This document shows, piece after piece, positions 17,717 through 26,610 of a DNA stretch of 64,000 bases (positions are counted from its first letter, which is position 1; each line of letters starts with the position of its first letter). The notes below the pieces were generated by a model. It worked only from the letters and a program-made list of their open reading frames with translations, did not search any database and was not told the DNA's origin. The position numbers and the translations under genes were made by a program. The DNA lies in assembly GCF_046025915.1 (NCBI RefSeq), contig NZ_JAQQFR010000008.1:1-64000 (forward strand), given 5' to 3'. The stretch comes from Herbaspirillum rhizosphaerae_A. GTDB lineage: Bacteria > Pseudomonadota > Gammaproteobacteria > Burkholderiales > Burkholderiaceae_D.

Positions 17717-18029
17717 GCATCTGCTCGCTGTGAAGGTGCAATCGGCGCTCGGCGCGGCGCATCCAGATGGTGTACACCACGACGATGGCGAGATAGACCA
17801 GCATGATGCCTTGTGCCGCCATATAGAACGACAGCGGCCAGCCGAACAGATTGACCCGGTCCAGCTGGCGCGCAAAAAATACGGCAACGAAAGTCACCAC
17901 AAACCACAGACCCAGCAAGGCCAGCGTCAGCCGGCGTGTCTTGTCCCAATAGGCGGACGGCGTCATGGGCGCTGCAGAAATTGCCGAAGCTGCAGACTCT
18001 GAAGGGGAGGATGGTATCTTCTCAGTCAT
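17706..18029 (-). CDS. DUF4212 small subunit of sodium:solute symporter
   Basis: This 107-aa protein has two membrane segments (about 35-54 and 65-90) and the family motif around YWDKTRRLTLALLGLW. DUF4212 proteins are encoded directly before VC_2705-type symporters and are regarded as an accessory subunit. The ATG at 18029 lies 1 nt after the kinase stop codon; an in-frame TTG at 18047 is possible but would overlap the kinase. The gene is translationally coupled on both sides. Confidence 0.88.
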   Translation of the reverse strand: MTEKIPSSPSESAASAISAAPMTPSAYWDKTRRLTLALLGLWFVVTFVAVFFARQLDRVNLFGWPLSFYMAAQGIMLVYLAIVVVYTIWMRRAERRLHLHSEQMHGD

Positions 18030-18030
18030 G

Positions 18031-19590
18031 TCAGCCGATGTCGTCAATGAAAGCCTGGCGTGGCGTCATGCGCAACACCACGCGGAACAGGCAGCCCGGC
18101 GCCTTCGGATCCTGGCTGCGCGGATTGTTGTGAATCTCTACCGTGGCATCGTGCTGCTGCGCAATCTCACGCACGATCGCCAGGCCCAGCCCGCTGCCTG
18201 CTGCGTGCGTACCGAGGATGCGATAGAAGCGTTCGAATACGTGCTTGCGCTCAGCAGGTGCAATGCCGGGGCCGGTGTCTTCCACTTCGAGGAAGGCCAG
18301 GCCGCTTTCTTCGTCATCGCGCGCGCGTACCGTCACGCTACCTAACGCAGGCGTGTAGTGCAGCGCATTGTCGAGCAGGTTGTTGAGCAGCTCGCGCAGC
18401 ATGATCGGATTGCCGGAAATCATGATCGGATGGCCGGGCTGCTCGAAGCCCAGATCGATGCGTTGCGTGAACGACATCGGCACCCAATCCTGCACCACCG
18501 TGCGCGCCAGTTCGGACAATTCCAACGGCTGGAAGGGCGATGTCTCGGGTGTTTGATTTTCGGCGCGCGCCAGCGACAGCAACTGATTGACCAGCCGCGT
18601 CGCGGACTCAGAGCTTTTGGCGAGCTGTTCCAGCGAGCGATGGACATCGGCCTGATCCGTCTGGCGCAATGCAAGTTCGGATTGCATACGCATGCCGGCC
18701 AGCGGCGTCTTCATCTGGTGTGCGGCGTCGGCGATGAAACGTTTTTGCAGCGCGATGGTTTGCGACAGCCGCGCCAACATGTCGTTGAGTGAGCGCACCA
18801 GCGGCGAGATTTCTTCCGGCACCTGGCCGGAGTCGATGGGGCTGAGATCGTCCGGGCGCCGTGCACGGATGCGCTGCTGCAATTCGGATAGCGGAGACAG
18901 ACCGCGCGACAGCGCAAACCACACCAGCGCCAGCGCTACCGGCAGGATCACGAATTGCGGCAGGATCACACCCTTGATGATTTCATTGGCGAGCTGCGCA
19001 CGCTTTTCCAGCGTTTCACCGACTTGCACTGTCGCCAGGCGCGGCTCTTTTGACGAGGCGGCGCGTTGCTCGGAGGTGCGGCGCAGGTCGACCTGCGTAT
19101 AAGCGATGCGGACGTCGTTGCCGTGCAGGATATCGTTGCGAAACATCACCGTGCCGATACTCAGCTTGTCGTCGTCGGTCGGCGGCAGCGGCATGTCGCG
19201 ATCACCCTCGACGAACTCGCCGCGCGGGCTGGTGATCTGGAAGTAGATGTTGTCGATATCGTCGGCACGCAGCAGATCGCGCGCCGATACCGGCAAACGT
19301 GCAACGGTCTTGCCATTGACTTCGGAAACCTGTTGCGCCAGCACCGTAACGCTGTCTTCGAGGGCGCGGTCGAACGGCTGGTTGGCGATGGATTGTGCGA
19401 TCAGATAGGTGATGGCGATACTCATTGGCCACAATAGCAACAGTGGCGCCAGCATCCAGTCGAGAATTTCACCGAACAGCGAGCGTTGGATGCGCTCTTC
19501 GGGTTGTGTGGCGATGGCGGCGCGGCGTTTGCCTTTGGCCGAGGTGGGCGGCGTAGAGACACCGCCGACGGCGTCGCGCGCGTCAGGCAT
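18031..19590 (-). CDS. Sensor histidine kinase, TctE-like
   Basis: This 519-aa membrane kinase has a first membrane segment (about 41-68), a periplasmic sensor region of about 135 residues of the 2CSK_N type, a second membrane segment (about 203-226), HAMP-like linker, a HisKA domain with phospho-acceptor His291 (DAAHQMKTPLAG), and a HATPase domain with N-box (NNLLDNALHY) and glycine boxes (DTGPGIAP, GSGLGLAI). I prefer the ATG at 19590, which AGGTGA precedes, over the TTG at 19614. It follows its cognate response regulator and precedes the symporter genes; relatives control carboxylate uptake. Confidence 0.9.
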   Translation of the reverse strand: MPDARDAVGGVSTPPTSAKGKRRAAIATQPEERIQRSLFGEILDWMLAPLLLLWPMSIAITYLIAQSIANQPFDRALEDSVTVLAQQVSEVNGKTVARLPVSARDLLRADDIDNIYFQITSPRGEFVEGDRDMPLPPTDDDKLSIGTVMFRNDILHGNDVRIAYTQVDLRRTSEQRAASSKEPRLATVQVGETLEKRAQLANEIIKGVILPQFVILPVALALVWFALSRGLSPLSELQQRIRARRPDDLSPIDSGQVPEEISPLVRSLNDMLARLSQTIALQKRFIADAAHQMKTPLAGMRMQSELALRQTDQADVHRSLEQLAKSSESATRLVNQLLSLARAENQTPETSPFQPLELSELARTVVQDWVPMSFTQRIDLGFEQPGHPIMISGNPIMLRELLNNLLDNALHYTPALGSVTVRARDDEESGLAFLEVEDTGPGIAPAERKHVFERFYRILGTHAAGSGLGLAIVREIAQQHDATVEIHNNPRSQDPKAPGCLFRVVLRMTPRQAFIDDIG

Positions 19591-19652
19591 GGATGTCACC
19601 TGCGAGCGAGCCAACGCAAAGATAGTTCAATGGAAAAAAGCGAAAGCGGGAG

Positions 19653-20363
19653 TCAGACGTTGGCGGCAACGCCGGCACCGGCGCTGGCGATGGAGTCAGG
19701 CAATTTTTCGAGGCAATAGCCGAGTCCGCGCACCGTCGCAATGCGGATGCCGCCGACCTCGATTTTCTTGCGCAGACGGTGGACGTAGACTTCGATCGCA
19801 TTATTGCTAACTTCCTCGCCCCATTCGCATAGATGATCCACCAGCTGTTCTTTGGAAACCAGCCTCCCGGTACGCTGTAATAATACTTCTAGCAAGCCCA
19901 GTTCGCGTGCAGAAAGATCGAGCATTTGTTCGCCGATGTAGGCGATGCGGCCGACCTGGTCGTAACTGAGCGAACCATGTTTGATCACCGTGGGGCCGCC
20001 GCCTGCACCTCGCCGGGTCAGGGCGCGTACGCGCGCTTCCAGTTCGGACAAGGCAAACGGCTTGGCCATGTAATCGTCAGCACCCAGATCGAGACCTTGT
20101 ACGCGCTGCTCGACCGAGTCGGCCGCAGTGAGGATCAGCACCGGCAGCCGGGAGTTGCGTGCACGCAGGCGGCGCAATACTTCCAGCCCGGACATTTTGG
20201 GCAAGCCCAGATCCAGGATCAGCAAATCGAAATCTTGTGTGGACAAGGCGGAATCGGCTTCCACGCCATTCTTGACGCAATCCGCCGCATAACCGGAATG
20301 ACGCAGCGAACGCGTTAATCCATCGGCCAGAACACTGTCATCTTCTGCAAGCAGGATACGCAT
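19653..20363 (-). CDS. OmpR-family response regulator, TctD-like
   Basis: This 236-aa protein has a receiver domain (about 1-115; acidic pocket Asp8 and Asp9, phospho-acceptor Asp51, conserved Lys in MAKPF) and a winged-helix DNA-binding domain (about 130-225, with YVHRLRKKIE in the recognition region). It would bind DNA once phosphorylated by the downstream kinase and probably regulates its own operon with the symporter. The ATG at 20363 begins the canonical MRILLAEDD start; upstream in-frame codons are not conserved. Confidence 0.92.
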   Translation of the reverse strand: MRILLAEDDSVLADGLTRSLRHSGYAADCVKNGVEADSALSTQDFDLLILDLGLPKMSGLEVLRRLRARNSRLPVLILTAADSVEQRVQGLDLGADDYMAKPFALSELEARVRALTRRGAGGGPTVIKHGSLSYDQVGRIAYIGEQMLDLSARELGLLEVLLQRTGRLVSKEQLVDHLCEWGEEVSNNAIEVYVHRLRKKIEVGGIRIATVRGLGYCLEKLPDSIASAGAGVAANV

Positions 20364-20567
20364 GGTTAGATCCGCAGGAGTATGCGGCGTTGTCTCGTGT
20401 TTTATAAGAATATTGCGGTACTTTTTCTGCATATTCTACTAAATCGAGGTGCATTGCAACGCATAATCATACTGGTTTTGCGCTAAAACAAGCCGCGGCG
20501 ATTTACTTTGCTTCTTTTGACTAAGCCCTTGATAAATCAGCGTAATGCCCGCATCTGTCCTGACTCT

Positions 20568-20576
20568 TGGTATAAT
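20568..20576 (+). promoter_or_regulatory. Extended -10 promoter of the small secreted protein gene
   Basis: TGG immediately followed by TATAAT (20571-20576) is a perfect extended -10 element. A start near 20583 would give a leader of about 20 nt before the ATG at 20604. The -35 region is poor, as tolerated by extended -10 promoters. Confidence 0.6.
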
Positions 20577-20603
20577 TTTCTTGTTAATAGTCTGAAAACC
20601 TCA

Positions 20604-21032
20604 ATGAAGCGTCTGTTTGCCCTCTTGTTGATCTGTCTGCTGCCCATGCAAGTATTTGCAGGGATGCTGACGTACAAGACCGGCATCGACTCTGCTGCAC
20701 TGGAATTGCAGGTGCAGCAACAGCAAATGCTGGAAATGCAACGTTTGCTGACAGAAGTCGCAGGTGCCGGCCAGACCGCTGCTGACGACCAGCACGACCA
20801 GCAAATCCTGGCGGCACAGTCTGACCAGATTGATCAAGCCGACCGTGACGACGACACGTCGTATGCGGATAGTGAAGATTTTTCCAATCACGCCGGTGTC
20901 GGCGACGAAACCGTGCTCAATCCGACACTGGCTTTCATCGTTGATTCGGCCACGTTGGCGCCGGTGCTGCGTAGCGACGACGCGCGTCAACCTCCTTTCC
21001 TCCCTCCTGCCGGCCGTCCGCCGCGGGTCTGA
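20604..21032 (+). CDS. Small secreted or periplasmic protein of unknown function
   Basis: I do not recognise this 142-aa protein. Residues 1-19 form a clear Sec signal peptide (MKRLFALLLICLLPMQVFA), predicted to be cut before Gly20. The mature part is rich in Gln and Asp (several Gln around residues 35-45, and a DDDTSYADSEDF patch) and ends in a Pro/Arg-rich tail. The ATG at 20604 lies about 30 nt after a perfect extended -10 box, which supports expression. It is divergent from the response regulator gene and upstream of the Tim44-like gene. Confidence 0.65.
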   Translation: MKRLFALLLICLLPMQVFAGMLTYKTGIDSAALELQVQQQQMLEMQRLLTEVAGAGQTAADDQHDQQILAAQSDQIDQADRDDDTSYADSEDFSNHAGVGDETVLNPTLAFIVDSATLAPVLRSDDARQPPFLPPAGRPPRV

Positions 21033-21254
21033 TTCCCTTCTTGCCGTTCGCGGCAATCCCCGGTCTTCGTCCTCAGTGCGGCGATAGCTGACGGCACGCG
21101 CCTTCTTCATCTTGTTTTGTGATTGTTTGCGTTGTGTTCGTTGTGCCCGCTGCATCTGATCCGATGCCTTGGCCTGGGTTGTTTCACTACCGGTTTTTAT
21201 TGCTTTACGGCCGATGCGACCGCCTTCGCATCACATTCCATCTCAGGAGATAGC

Positions 21255-22214
21255 ATGAAAAAAGTATTTGTCGCGCTGATAGTGGCTGCGATGACCCTAT
21301 CAATTGGCGTAAGCAGCGTTGAGGCCAAGCGTCTCGGCGGCGGCGGCTCGTTCGGCAAGCAGTCGTCGGGTGCCAGCCGTCAGGCGCAAAGCCCGATGCA
21401 GCAGAACCAGGCCGCGCCTGCCAAGCCTGCTGCGCCTGCAGCAGCACCGGCTGCCGCTGCGCCAAAACCTAGCCCATGGAAGGGTATCCTCGGCGGTGCG
21501 CTGCTGGGCCTGGGTCTGGGCGCATTGTTGTCGCACTTCGGTCTCGGCGGCGCCATGGCCAGCATGATCAGCACCATTTTGATGGTGGCCTTGCTGGCGT
21601 TCGCTGCGATGTTCATCTACCGTATGTTCCGCCGCAAATCGGAAGGCAACAGCAACGAGCGTCCGGCGTATGCGGCGGGCTCGGCACCTGGTGCTGACCA
21701 AGGCAACTCCACACCGGCAATCGGTTCGCTGCTGGAACCGGCACAGCCACCGAAGGCGCTGCAAGGCACTTCTTTCGGTAGCGGTGCTACGGCCGTCGGT
21801 GCTGGTACGCTGGGTGCTGCGGAGCAGTCGTCTTACGGTATCCCTGCCGATTTCGATACGGTTGGTTTTGTGCGCAATGCCAAGACTTACTTTATCCGTC
21901 TGCAAGCTGCCTGGGACAAGGGCGATGCCAATGACATCCGTGAATTCACGACGCCGGAAATGTTTGGTGAACTGAAGCTGCAATTGCAGGAACGAGGTGC
22001 GTCGGCCAACCAAACCGACGTAGTGTCGCTGGATGCCGATATGCTGGGCGTGGAAACAGTCGGCAACGACTACCTGGCCAGCGTGAAATTCTTTGGTTTC
22101 ATCAAAGAAGATCCGGCTTCGTCGCCAACGCAGTTCAACGAAATCTGGAACCTGTCCAAGCCTGTCACCGGCAACGGCGGCTGGGTGTTGGCTGGTATTC
22201 AGCAATTGTCGTAA
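21255..22214 (+). CDS. Tim44-like domain membrane protein
   Basis: This 319-aa protein has a signal peptide (1-23), a Gly/Ser then Ala/Pro/Gln-rich low-complexity stretch (25-75), a Gly-rich hydrophobic region with one or two membrane segments (about 80-125), a linker, and a C-terminal Tim44-like (NTF2-fold) domain (about 195-319). Bacterial Tim44-like proteins are common in Proteobacteria and of uncertain function, unlike the mitochondrial import factor. CAGGAGA lies 6 nt before the ATG. A strong terminator follows. Confidence 0.85.
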   Translation: MKKVFVALIVAAMTLSIGVSSVEAKRLGGGGSFGKQSSGASRQAQSPMQQNQAAPAKPAAPAAAPAAAAPKPSPWKGILGGALLGLGLGALLSHFGLGGAMASMISTILMVALLAFAAMFIYRMFRRKSEGNSNERPAYAAGSAPGADQGNSTPAIGSLLEPAQPPKALQGTSFGSGATAVGAGTLGAAEQSSYGIPADFDTVGFVRNAKTYFIRLQAAWDKGDANDIREFTTPEMFGELKLQLQERGASANQTDVVSLDADMLGVETVGNDYLASVKFFGFIKEDPASSPTQFNEIWNLSKPVTGNGGWVLAGIQQLS

Positions 22215-22252
22215 TGTGTTGACCGCTGGTCGGATGCATTCCGATCGCGCTG

Positions 22253-22280
22253 AAAAGCCGCTCTTCGGAGCGGCTTTTTT
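22253..22280 (+). terminator. Intrinsic terminator after the Tim44-like gene
   Basis: AAGCCGCTC and GAGCGGCTT form a 9-bp stem around a TTCG tetraloop, followed by a T-run. It ends the transcript of the Tim44-like gene. Confidence 0.9.
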
Positions 22281-22412
22281 ATGCTTGTTTAGTTTTATTA
22301 TTTCCCCTTATTTTTCTTGCTTCCGCAACTCTTACGTCCGGTCGCGCGCTTGTCCTATGTCGCATGATTGGCGGCGGCCGCATGATGATCTTTTGTGCAA
22401 AAGGAGAACACC

Positions 22413-22835
22413 ATGCAACGACAAGCTTCCGCCGTCTGGAACGGTAGTCTGAGAGACGGTAAGGGTTCATTGACCACCGAAAGCAAGACGCTTGATGCAA
22501 CCCAATATTCGTTTTCGACACGCTTTGAAAACGGCGTCGGCACCAATCCCGAAGAGCTGATTGCGGCCGCACATGCCGGCTGTTTTTCCATGGACTTGTC
22601 GAGTCGCCTGGGCAAGGCCGGTCTCGGCGTTGAGCGTATTGACACCAATGCAACGTTAACGCTGGAGAAGGTTGAAGATGGGTTTTCCATCACGGCGATT
22701 GTGCTGGATGTGAAAGCGAAATTGCAGAATCCGGATCAGGCCAAATTTGATGAGGCCGTCGATGCGGCAAAGAAAGGCTGTCCGGTGTCAAAGGTATTGA
22801 AAGCCGACATCAGTGTACGGGCAAGCCTGGCTTGA
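22413..22835 (+). CDS. osmC: OsmC-family peroxiredoxin-like protein
   Basis: This 140-aa protein belongs to the OsmC/Ohr family, cytoplasmic thiol peroxidases that reduce organic hydroperoxides. Both catalytic Cys are present: Cys57 in AAHAGCFSM and Cys123 in KKGCPVSKV. The spacing and the N-terminal MQRQASAVWNG block fit the OsmC branch. The ATG at 22413 is preceded by AAGGAG; an upstream in-frame ATG at 22395 lacks this. Confidence 0.9.
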   Translation: MQRQASAVWNGSLRDGKGSLTTESKTLDATQYSFSTRFENGVGTNPEELIAAAHAGCFSMDLSSRLGKAGLGVERIDTNATLTLEKVEDGFSITAIVLDVKAKLQNPDQAKFDEAVDAAKKGCPVSKVLKADISVRASLA

Positions 22836-22914
22836 TAACTATTGATAGTCAACAGTGGATAGTTGCCTGATCTGATGGTCAATTGCTGTTGATTCATCCC
22901 ATGACGGCTATGCG

Positions 22915-23151
22915 TCAGCGTGAACCAAAACGGGAGGGCGGTAGCGGGTCGGGCTGCCGTTCTTGCGACGGCTCTTCTTCCTGAGGAATTGTTCGGAACT
23001 GATTCGCAGACGCTGTTGCTTCCTTTGTCTCTTTGACGGTGCATTCACAAGATGGAACGTCGTCTTGCTCTTTTCCTCGTAACGGAAAACGCAATGCCAG
23101 CGGTACAGCGATGATCGCCAGTGCCGCTGTTGTTGCGTCGAGCCAGTTCAT
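22915..23151 (-). CDS. Possible small single-span membrane protein
   Basis: A 78-codon frame starts 14 nt after the stop codon of the binding-protein gene on the same strand. Residues 6-22 are hydrophobic, then the chain turns basic and later acidic and Pro-rich, with a CEC motif near 35. No good ribosome binding site is visible and I know no family. The region 22836-23165 holds nothing else apparent. It is a candidate only. Confidence 0.3.
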   Translation of the reverse strand: MNWLDATTAALAIIAVPLALRFPLRGKEQDDVPSCECTVKETKEATASANQFRTIPQEEEPSQERQPDPLPPSRFGSR

Positions 23152-23165
23152 GTTTTATGCGAGGA

Positions 23166-24146
23166 TCAGGTCGCAGCAGCGGCGACCGGTTTCCAGATTG
23201 CCACGTCGGTGGCATTGACCTTCTTCGGCAGCAGGCCCGCAGCAAAAAACGTATCCGCGATACGTTGCTGTTCGCCCAGTGCATTGACCACTACCGCCCG
23301 TACGTCGTAGCTGCGGCGGCTATTCGCCAACTCAATGGTCGGCGCGTCCAGACCCCAGAGCGGGGCAAGGAAGGTAGCCGCTTCCTTCGGATTCTGGCGC
23401 ACCCACAATCCAGTCTTCTTCAGTTCATTGAATACGATTGCCAGCACGTCAGGATGGGCATCGGCGAAAGATGTCGACGCCAGGTAGTAACGCTGATAAT
23501 CCGCGACGTTGCGGCCATTGGAAAGTACGCGCACTTGTGTCTGCTTTTGTACACCTGCGAGGAAGGGATCCCAGGTGACCCAGGCATCCACGCTGCCACG
23601 CTCAAATGCCGCACGGCCGTCGGCCGGTGTGAGATAGGCAACCTCAATATCACTGAATTTCAGTCCCGCTTTTTCGAGTGTGGCAATCAACAGATAATGC
23701 ACGCCTGCCGCTTTGGTGACGGCAATCTTCTTGCGCTTGAGCTCGGCCACTGTTTTGATCGGCGAATCGGCACGCACGATGATGGCTTGTGCCGATGGCG
23801 AAGGCGCTTCTTGCGCCACATAGGTTAGTTTTGCGCCTGCAGCCTGCGCAAATACCGGCACGGTGTCAGCCACATCGGCACTGAGATCGACCCCGCCGAC
23901 ATTGAGTGCTTCGAGTAAGGGCAGGCCGCTGGAGAACTCATGCCAGCTGATCTTGACGTTCAGCGGCGCCAGCAATTTCTCCAGCGTGCCGTTCGTCTTG
24001 ATGATGGTGAGCAGGGTGGAAGATTTCTGATAACCGATACGTAGCGGGGTGGTCTTGGCGCTTTGTGCAAATGCAGGCAATGCAAAGCTTGCAGTACCGG
24101 TGGCGCTCAGCAGAGCGATGGCCTGGAGCAGGCGACGGCGTTCCAT
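23166..24146 (-). CDS. ABC transporter substrate-binding protein, SsuA/aliphatic sulfonate type
   Basis: This 326-aa protein has a signal peptide (MERRRLLQAIALLSATGTAS onwards, cut near residue 27) and a two-lobed periplasmic binding fold of the SsuA/TauA/NrtA group (LRIGYQK start, DGRAAFERGSVDAWVTWDPF hinge region). It probably binds an alkanesulfonate or similar anion. The ATG at 24146 follows GGGAAAAGAAC. No permease, ATPase or monooxygenase gene is next to it, so it must work with a transporter encoded elsewhere; the gene symbol is withheld for that reason. Confidence 0.82.
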   Translation of the reverse strand: MERRRLLQAIALLSATGTASFALPAFAQSAKTTPLRIGYQKSSTLLTIIKTNGTLEKLLAPLNVKISWHEFSSGLPLLEALNVGGVDLSADVADTVPVFAQAAGAKLTYVAQEAPSPSAQAIIVRADSPIKTVAELKRKKIAVTKAAGVHYLLIATLEKAGLKFSDIEVAYLTPADGRAAFERGSVDAWVTWDPFLAGVQKQTQVRVLSNGRNVADYQRYYLASTSFADAHPDVLAIVFNELKKTGLWVRQNPKEAATFLAPLWGLDAPTIELANSRRSYDVRAVVVNALGEQQRIADTFFAAGLLPKKVNATDVAIWKPVAAAAT

Positions 24147-24373
24147 ATTGTTCTTTTCCCTTTTAGATTGAATCCGGCCGGCAATTGAAGAGCAACTGAA
24201 ATTCAATTGACTAAAATTGCGGACACTTTGAGACCGACTTTACGGATGAAGGCCGGGGAAAAGAACGATTTTTTTCGCGCTTGCTTATTTGCTCAGCGCA
24301 TGTGCTTCATGAATATTGGTGGAACATGCAGGTGATCGGTCCGGCGCACGTTGGCGCCGACCGGATCAGCGAG

Positions 24374-24979
24374 TCAGGGCAGGCGCAGTTCGAACTGCGC
24401 GCCGCCATCAGGATGATTGGCGAGCAGGGCTTCGCCTTTTTTGTCGCCTTTGTGATGTGCGCTGGCGATGGCTTTGCACAAATCCATGCCGAGGCCGGTC
24501 GATGGTTTTGCTTCGTGCGTACCGATGCCGGGGCCGTCATCGCGCACGCTGAATACGATACCGCCGCCGTCTTTATGGCAGCCGAGTTCAATCCGGGTAC
24601 GCGCAAAACGTGTCGCGTTCTGGAGCGCAGCTTCGAGCGCCAGTCCGACGAGGTTTTCGTCGAAGAAGGCAATCACGGGCATACCTTCCTCATCGATGAC
24701 GACATTCAGACCGGTCTGATTGATGGTCAGATGACGGAGCAATCCTTCCAGAAAATCTTGCGGAGACAGCGCCTCAACCTGCGCTGTCAGGCCTTGCGAC
24801 GACGCCTTGTACAGTGTGAGAAAGCCGATCAGTTTCTCCTGTAAGTTAAGGCAGGTGGTATGTGCCTGGCCGGTACGCTCGTCGCTGGAGCCATCAGATA
24901 GTGCACGCAGTTGGCCTTCCAGAACGCCGAGTGAGTTTTTGATGTCGTGGACAATAATCGCTGCTAGTTTCGGGTCCAT
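24374..24979 (-). CDS. Short sensorless histidine kinase
   Basis: This 201-aa soluble kinase has its H-box almost at the N-terminus (IVHDIKNSLG, His11), a dimerisation helix pair, and an HATPase domain with N-box (ALQNATRFA) and G1 box (DDGPGIG). There is no sensor or membrane segment, so the input must come from a partner. Its start is 2 nt after the stop of the response regulator-TPR gene, making that the likely partner. The signal and output are unknown. Confidence 0.82.
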   Translation of the reverse strand: MDPKLAAIIVHDIKNSLGVLEGQLRALSDGSSDERTGQAHTTCLNLQEKLIGFLTLYKASSQGLTAQVEALSPQDFLEGLLRHLTINQTGLNVVIDEEGMPVIAFFDENLVGLALEAALQNATRFARTRIELGCHKDGGGIVFSVRDDGPGIGTHEAKPSTGLGMDLCKAIASAHHKGDKKGEALLANHPDGGAQFELRLP

Positions 24980-24981
24980 GT

Positions 24982-26610
24982 TCAGCTTTTCTGAGCGGCT
25001 TTTGCTACCGCTTCGCGTAAGAATTTATGCATCTTGCTGACACGGTCGTTCCCCGGTATCAGACGATCGAGTGTATTAAGGTAGCGGTTGACGCGTTTGA
25101 CGTATTCCTGATTGATGCCGCGCTGGCTCATCCACAGCAGATGCAACTGCGCGGCTGCCATGAGGACACCGGTGTTTTCCGGCATGCTGTGCAAGGCTTC
25201 TTCCAGCTTGGCCAGTGACTCGTCCGGCTTGGCGCTGCGCATGAGGGCGTTGGCTTCCGCGATGATCGTCATACACTGTTTGATCGCGCCATCCACCAAC
25301 TCGTCGGCCATGCTTTCGCGGCCGCTGTCGATCAGTACCTTGCGAGCAAGCGCCTGCAGTGTCTTGTTTTCATGATCGGATTTGACGGCCTTGGAAATCA
25401 GTTCCGCGCCTTCGTCATCATGGCCGATAGCGAACGCCGCGCGCGCCAAGGCCAGTGTCGCCATTTCGGAAGGCACACCGCCGGCACTGTTCATGGCAGC
25501 TTCAAAGGCTCGTTCCGCGGAAATTGTATCCCCCAGCTGGTAGTGAGCCTGCGCTGCTACCGCCGATTGCGCGGAGGTGAACATTTTGGATTCGGCGTAC
25601 CGTTTCGGAGCACTCGACAGCAGCACCAGTGCAGCGTCGGCGTCACCAGTATCGACGTGCACCTGCGCCAGCGTCAGCAGATCGCTAGGTTGAGCCGTCA
25701 GCGAGCCCTTGGTATGTTTCAGAACTCTGTCGAAGGCTTCCTTGGCTTGCTCCAGATCGCCGACGCGATAAGCGGCGTCGCCGACCAGACGGCTGCGGCG
25801 TGCGGAAGGGATGATTTCCGACGAGCGCGACAAAGCATCCAGCGCTTCGCTCTGATTGCCCTGAGCTTCTTCGATTTGTGCGAGCAGATCGTAGGCTTCG
25901 ATATATTGGGAGTTTTGTGCCAGTACATCCTGCACCAATACCTTGGCGTCATCCAGCTGGCCGGCAACGATATTGCAGCGCGCCATGCCAACCTTGGCCC
26001 AGACCAGATCGTCACGCATTTCCAGGGCTTGCGCATAGACCGCGCGCGCTTCTTCGATACGGCGCAGCTCAATCAGCAAACTACCTTTGGTCTTGAGGAT
26101 ATCGACAATCCACTTTGGCGCGACCTTCAGGACGTTGTCGCATTCGATGATGGCGCCGGCCTGATCCTTGCGCTTGAGCTTTTCATTGATCGGCAGCAGG
26201 GCGTTTTGCTTTTCCAGCAGACGGTCAATGCGCTCAGCCAGCTTGGAGGCTGTCAGCGGCTTAAGCATGTAAGCGTCGGGCTGGAACTCGGCTGCGCTGG
26301 CGACCAGGTTGTAGCCGCTTTCGGCCGTCACCATGATGAACATGGTTGTCGGCGGCAGCATAAATTGCGTACGGAAAAATTCGAGCAACTGCTGACCGTT
26401 GGTTTCCTTGTTCAGGTTGTAGTCGCAAACGATCAGGTCGTAGGCAGCCGCCTCCACGAAGCGGATCGCTTCATCGGGCGTGCCTGCCTGGTCGACTTTT
26501 GTGATGCCAAGCTGTCCCAGGTGCATGCGGATATTTTGGCGCATGGTGGGCATGTCATCAATGATGAGCGAACGCAGGCTGCTGATACGGCTAAATGGAA
26601 CCAGGGTCAT
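24982..26610 (-). CDS. Response regulator with TPR repeats
   Basis: This 542-aa protein has an N-terminal receiver domain (about 14-135; acidic pair Asp18/Asp19, phospho-acceptor Asp63 in VCDYNLN, Lys in MLKPLTASK) and then an array of tetratricopeptide repeats to the end. There is no DNA-binding domain, so output is presumably by protein-protein contact. It is encoded directly before the sensorless kinase. The ATG at 26610 has a weak ribosome binding site. I know no assigned role for this pair. Confidence 0.85.
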   Translation of the reverse strand: MTLVPFSRISSLRSLIIDDMPTMRQNIRMHLGQLGITKVDQAGTPDEAIRFVEAAAYDLIVCDYNLNKETNGQQLLEFFRTQFMLPPTTMFIMVTAESGYNLVASAAEFQPDAYMLKPLTASKLAERIDRLLEKQNALLPINEKLKRKDQAGAIIECDNVLKVAPKWIVDILKTKGSLLIELRRIEEARAVYAQALEMRDDLVWAKVGMARCNIVAGQLDDAKVLVQDVLAQNSQYIEAYDLLAQIEEAQGNQSEALDALSRSSEIIPSARRSRLVGDAAYRVGDLEQAKEAFDRVLKHTKGSLTAQPSDLLTLAQVHVDTGDADAALVLLSSAPKRYAESKMFTSAQSAVAAQAHYQLGDTISAERAFEAAMNSAGGVPSEMATLALARAAFAIGHDDEGAELISKAVKSDHENKTLQALARKVLIDSGRESMADELVDGAIKQCMTIIAEANALMRSAKPDESLAKLEEALHSMPENTGVLMAAAQLHLLWMSQRGINQEYVKRVNRYLNTLDRLIPGNDRVSKMHKFLREAVAKAAQKS

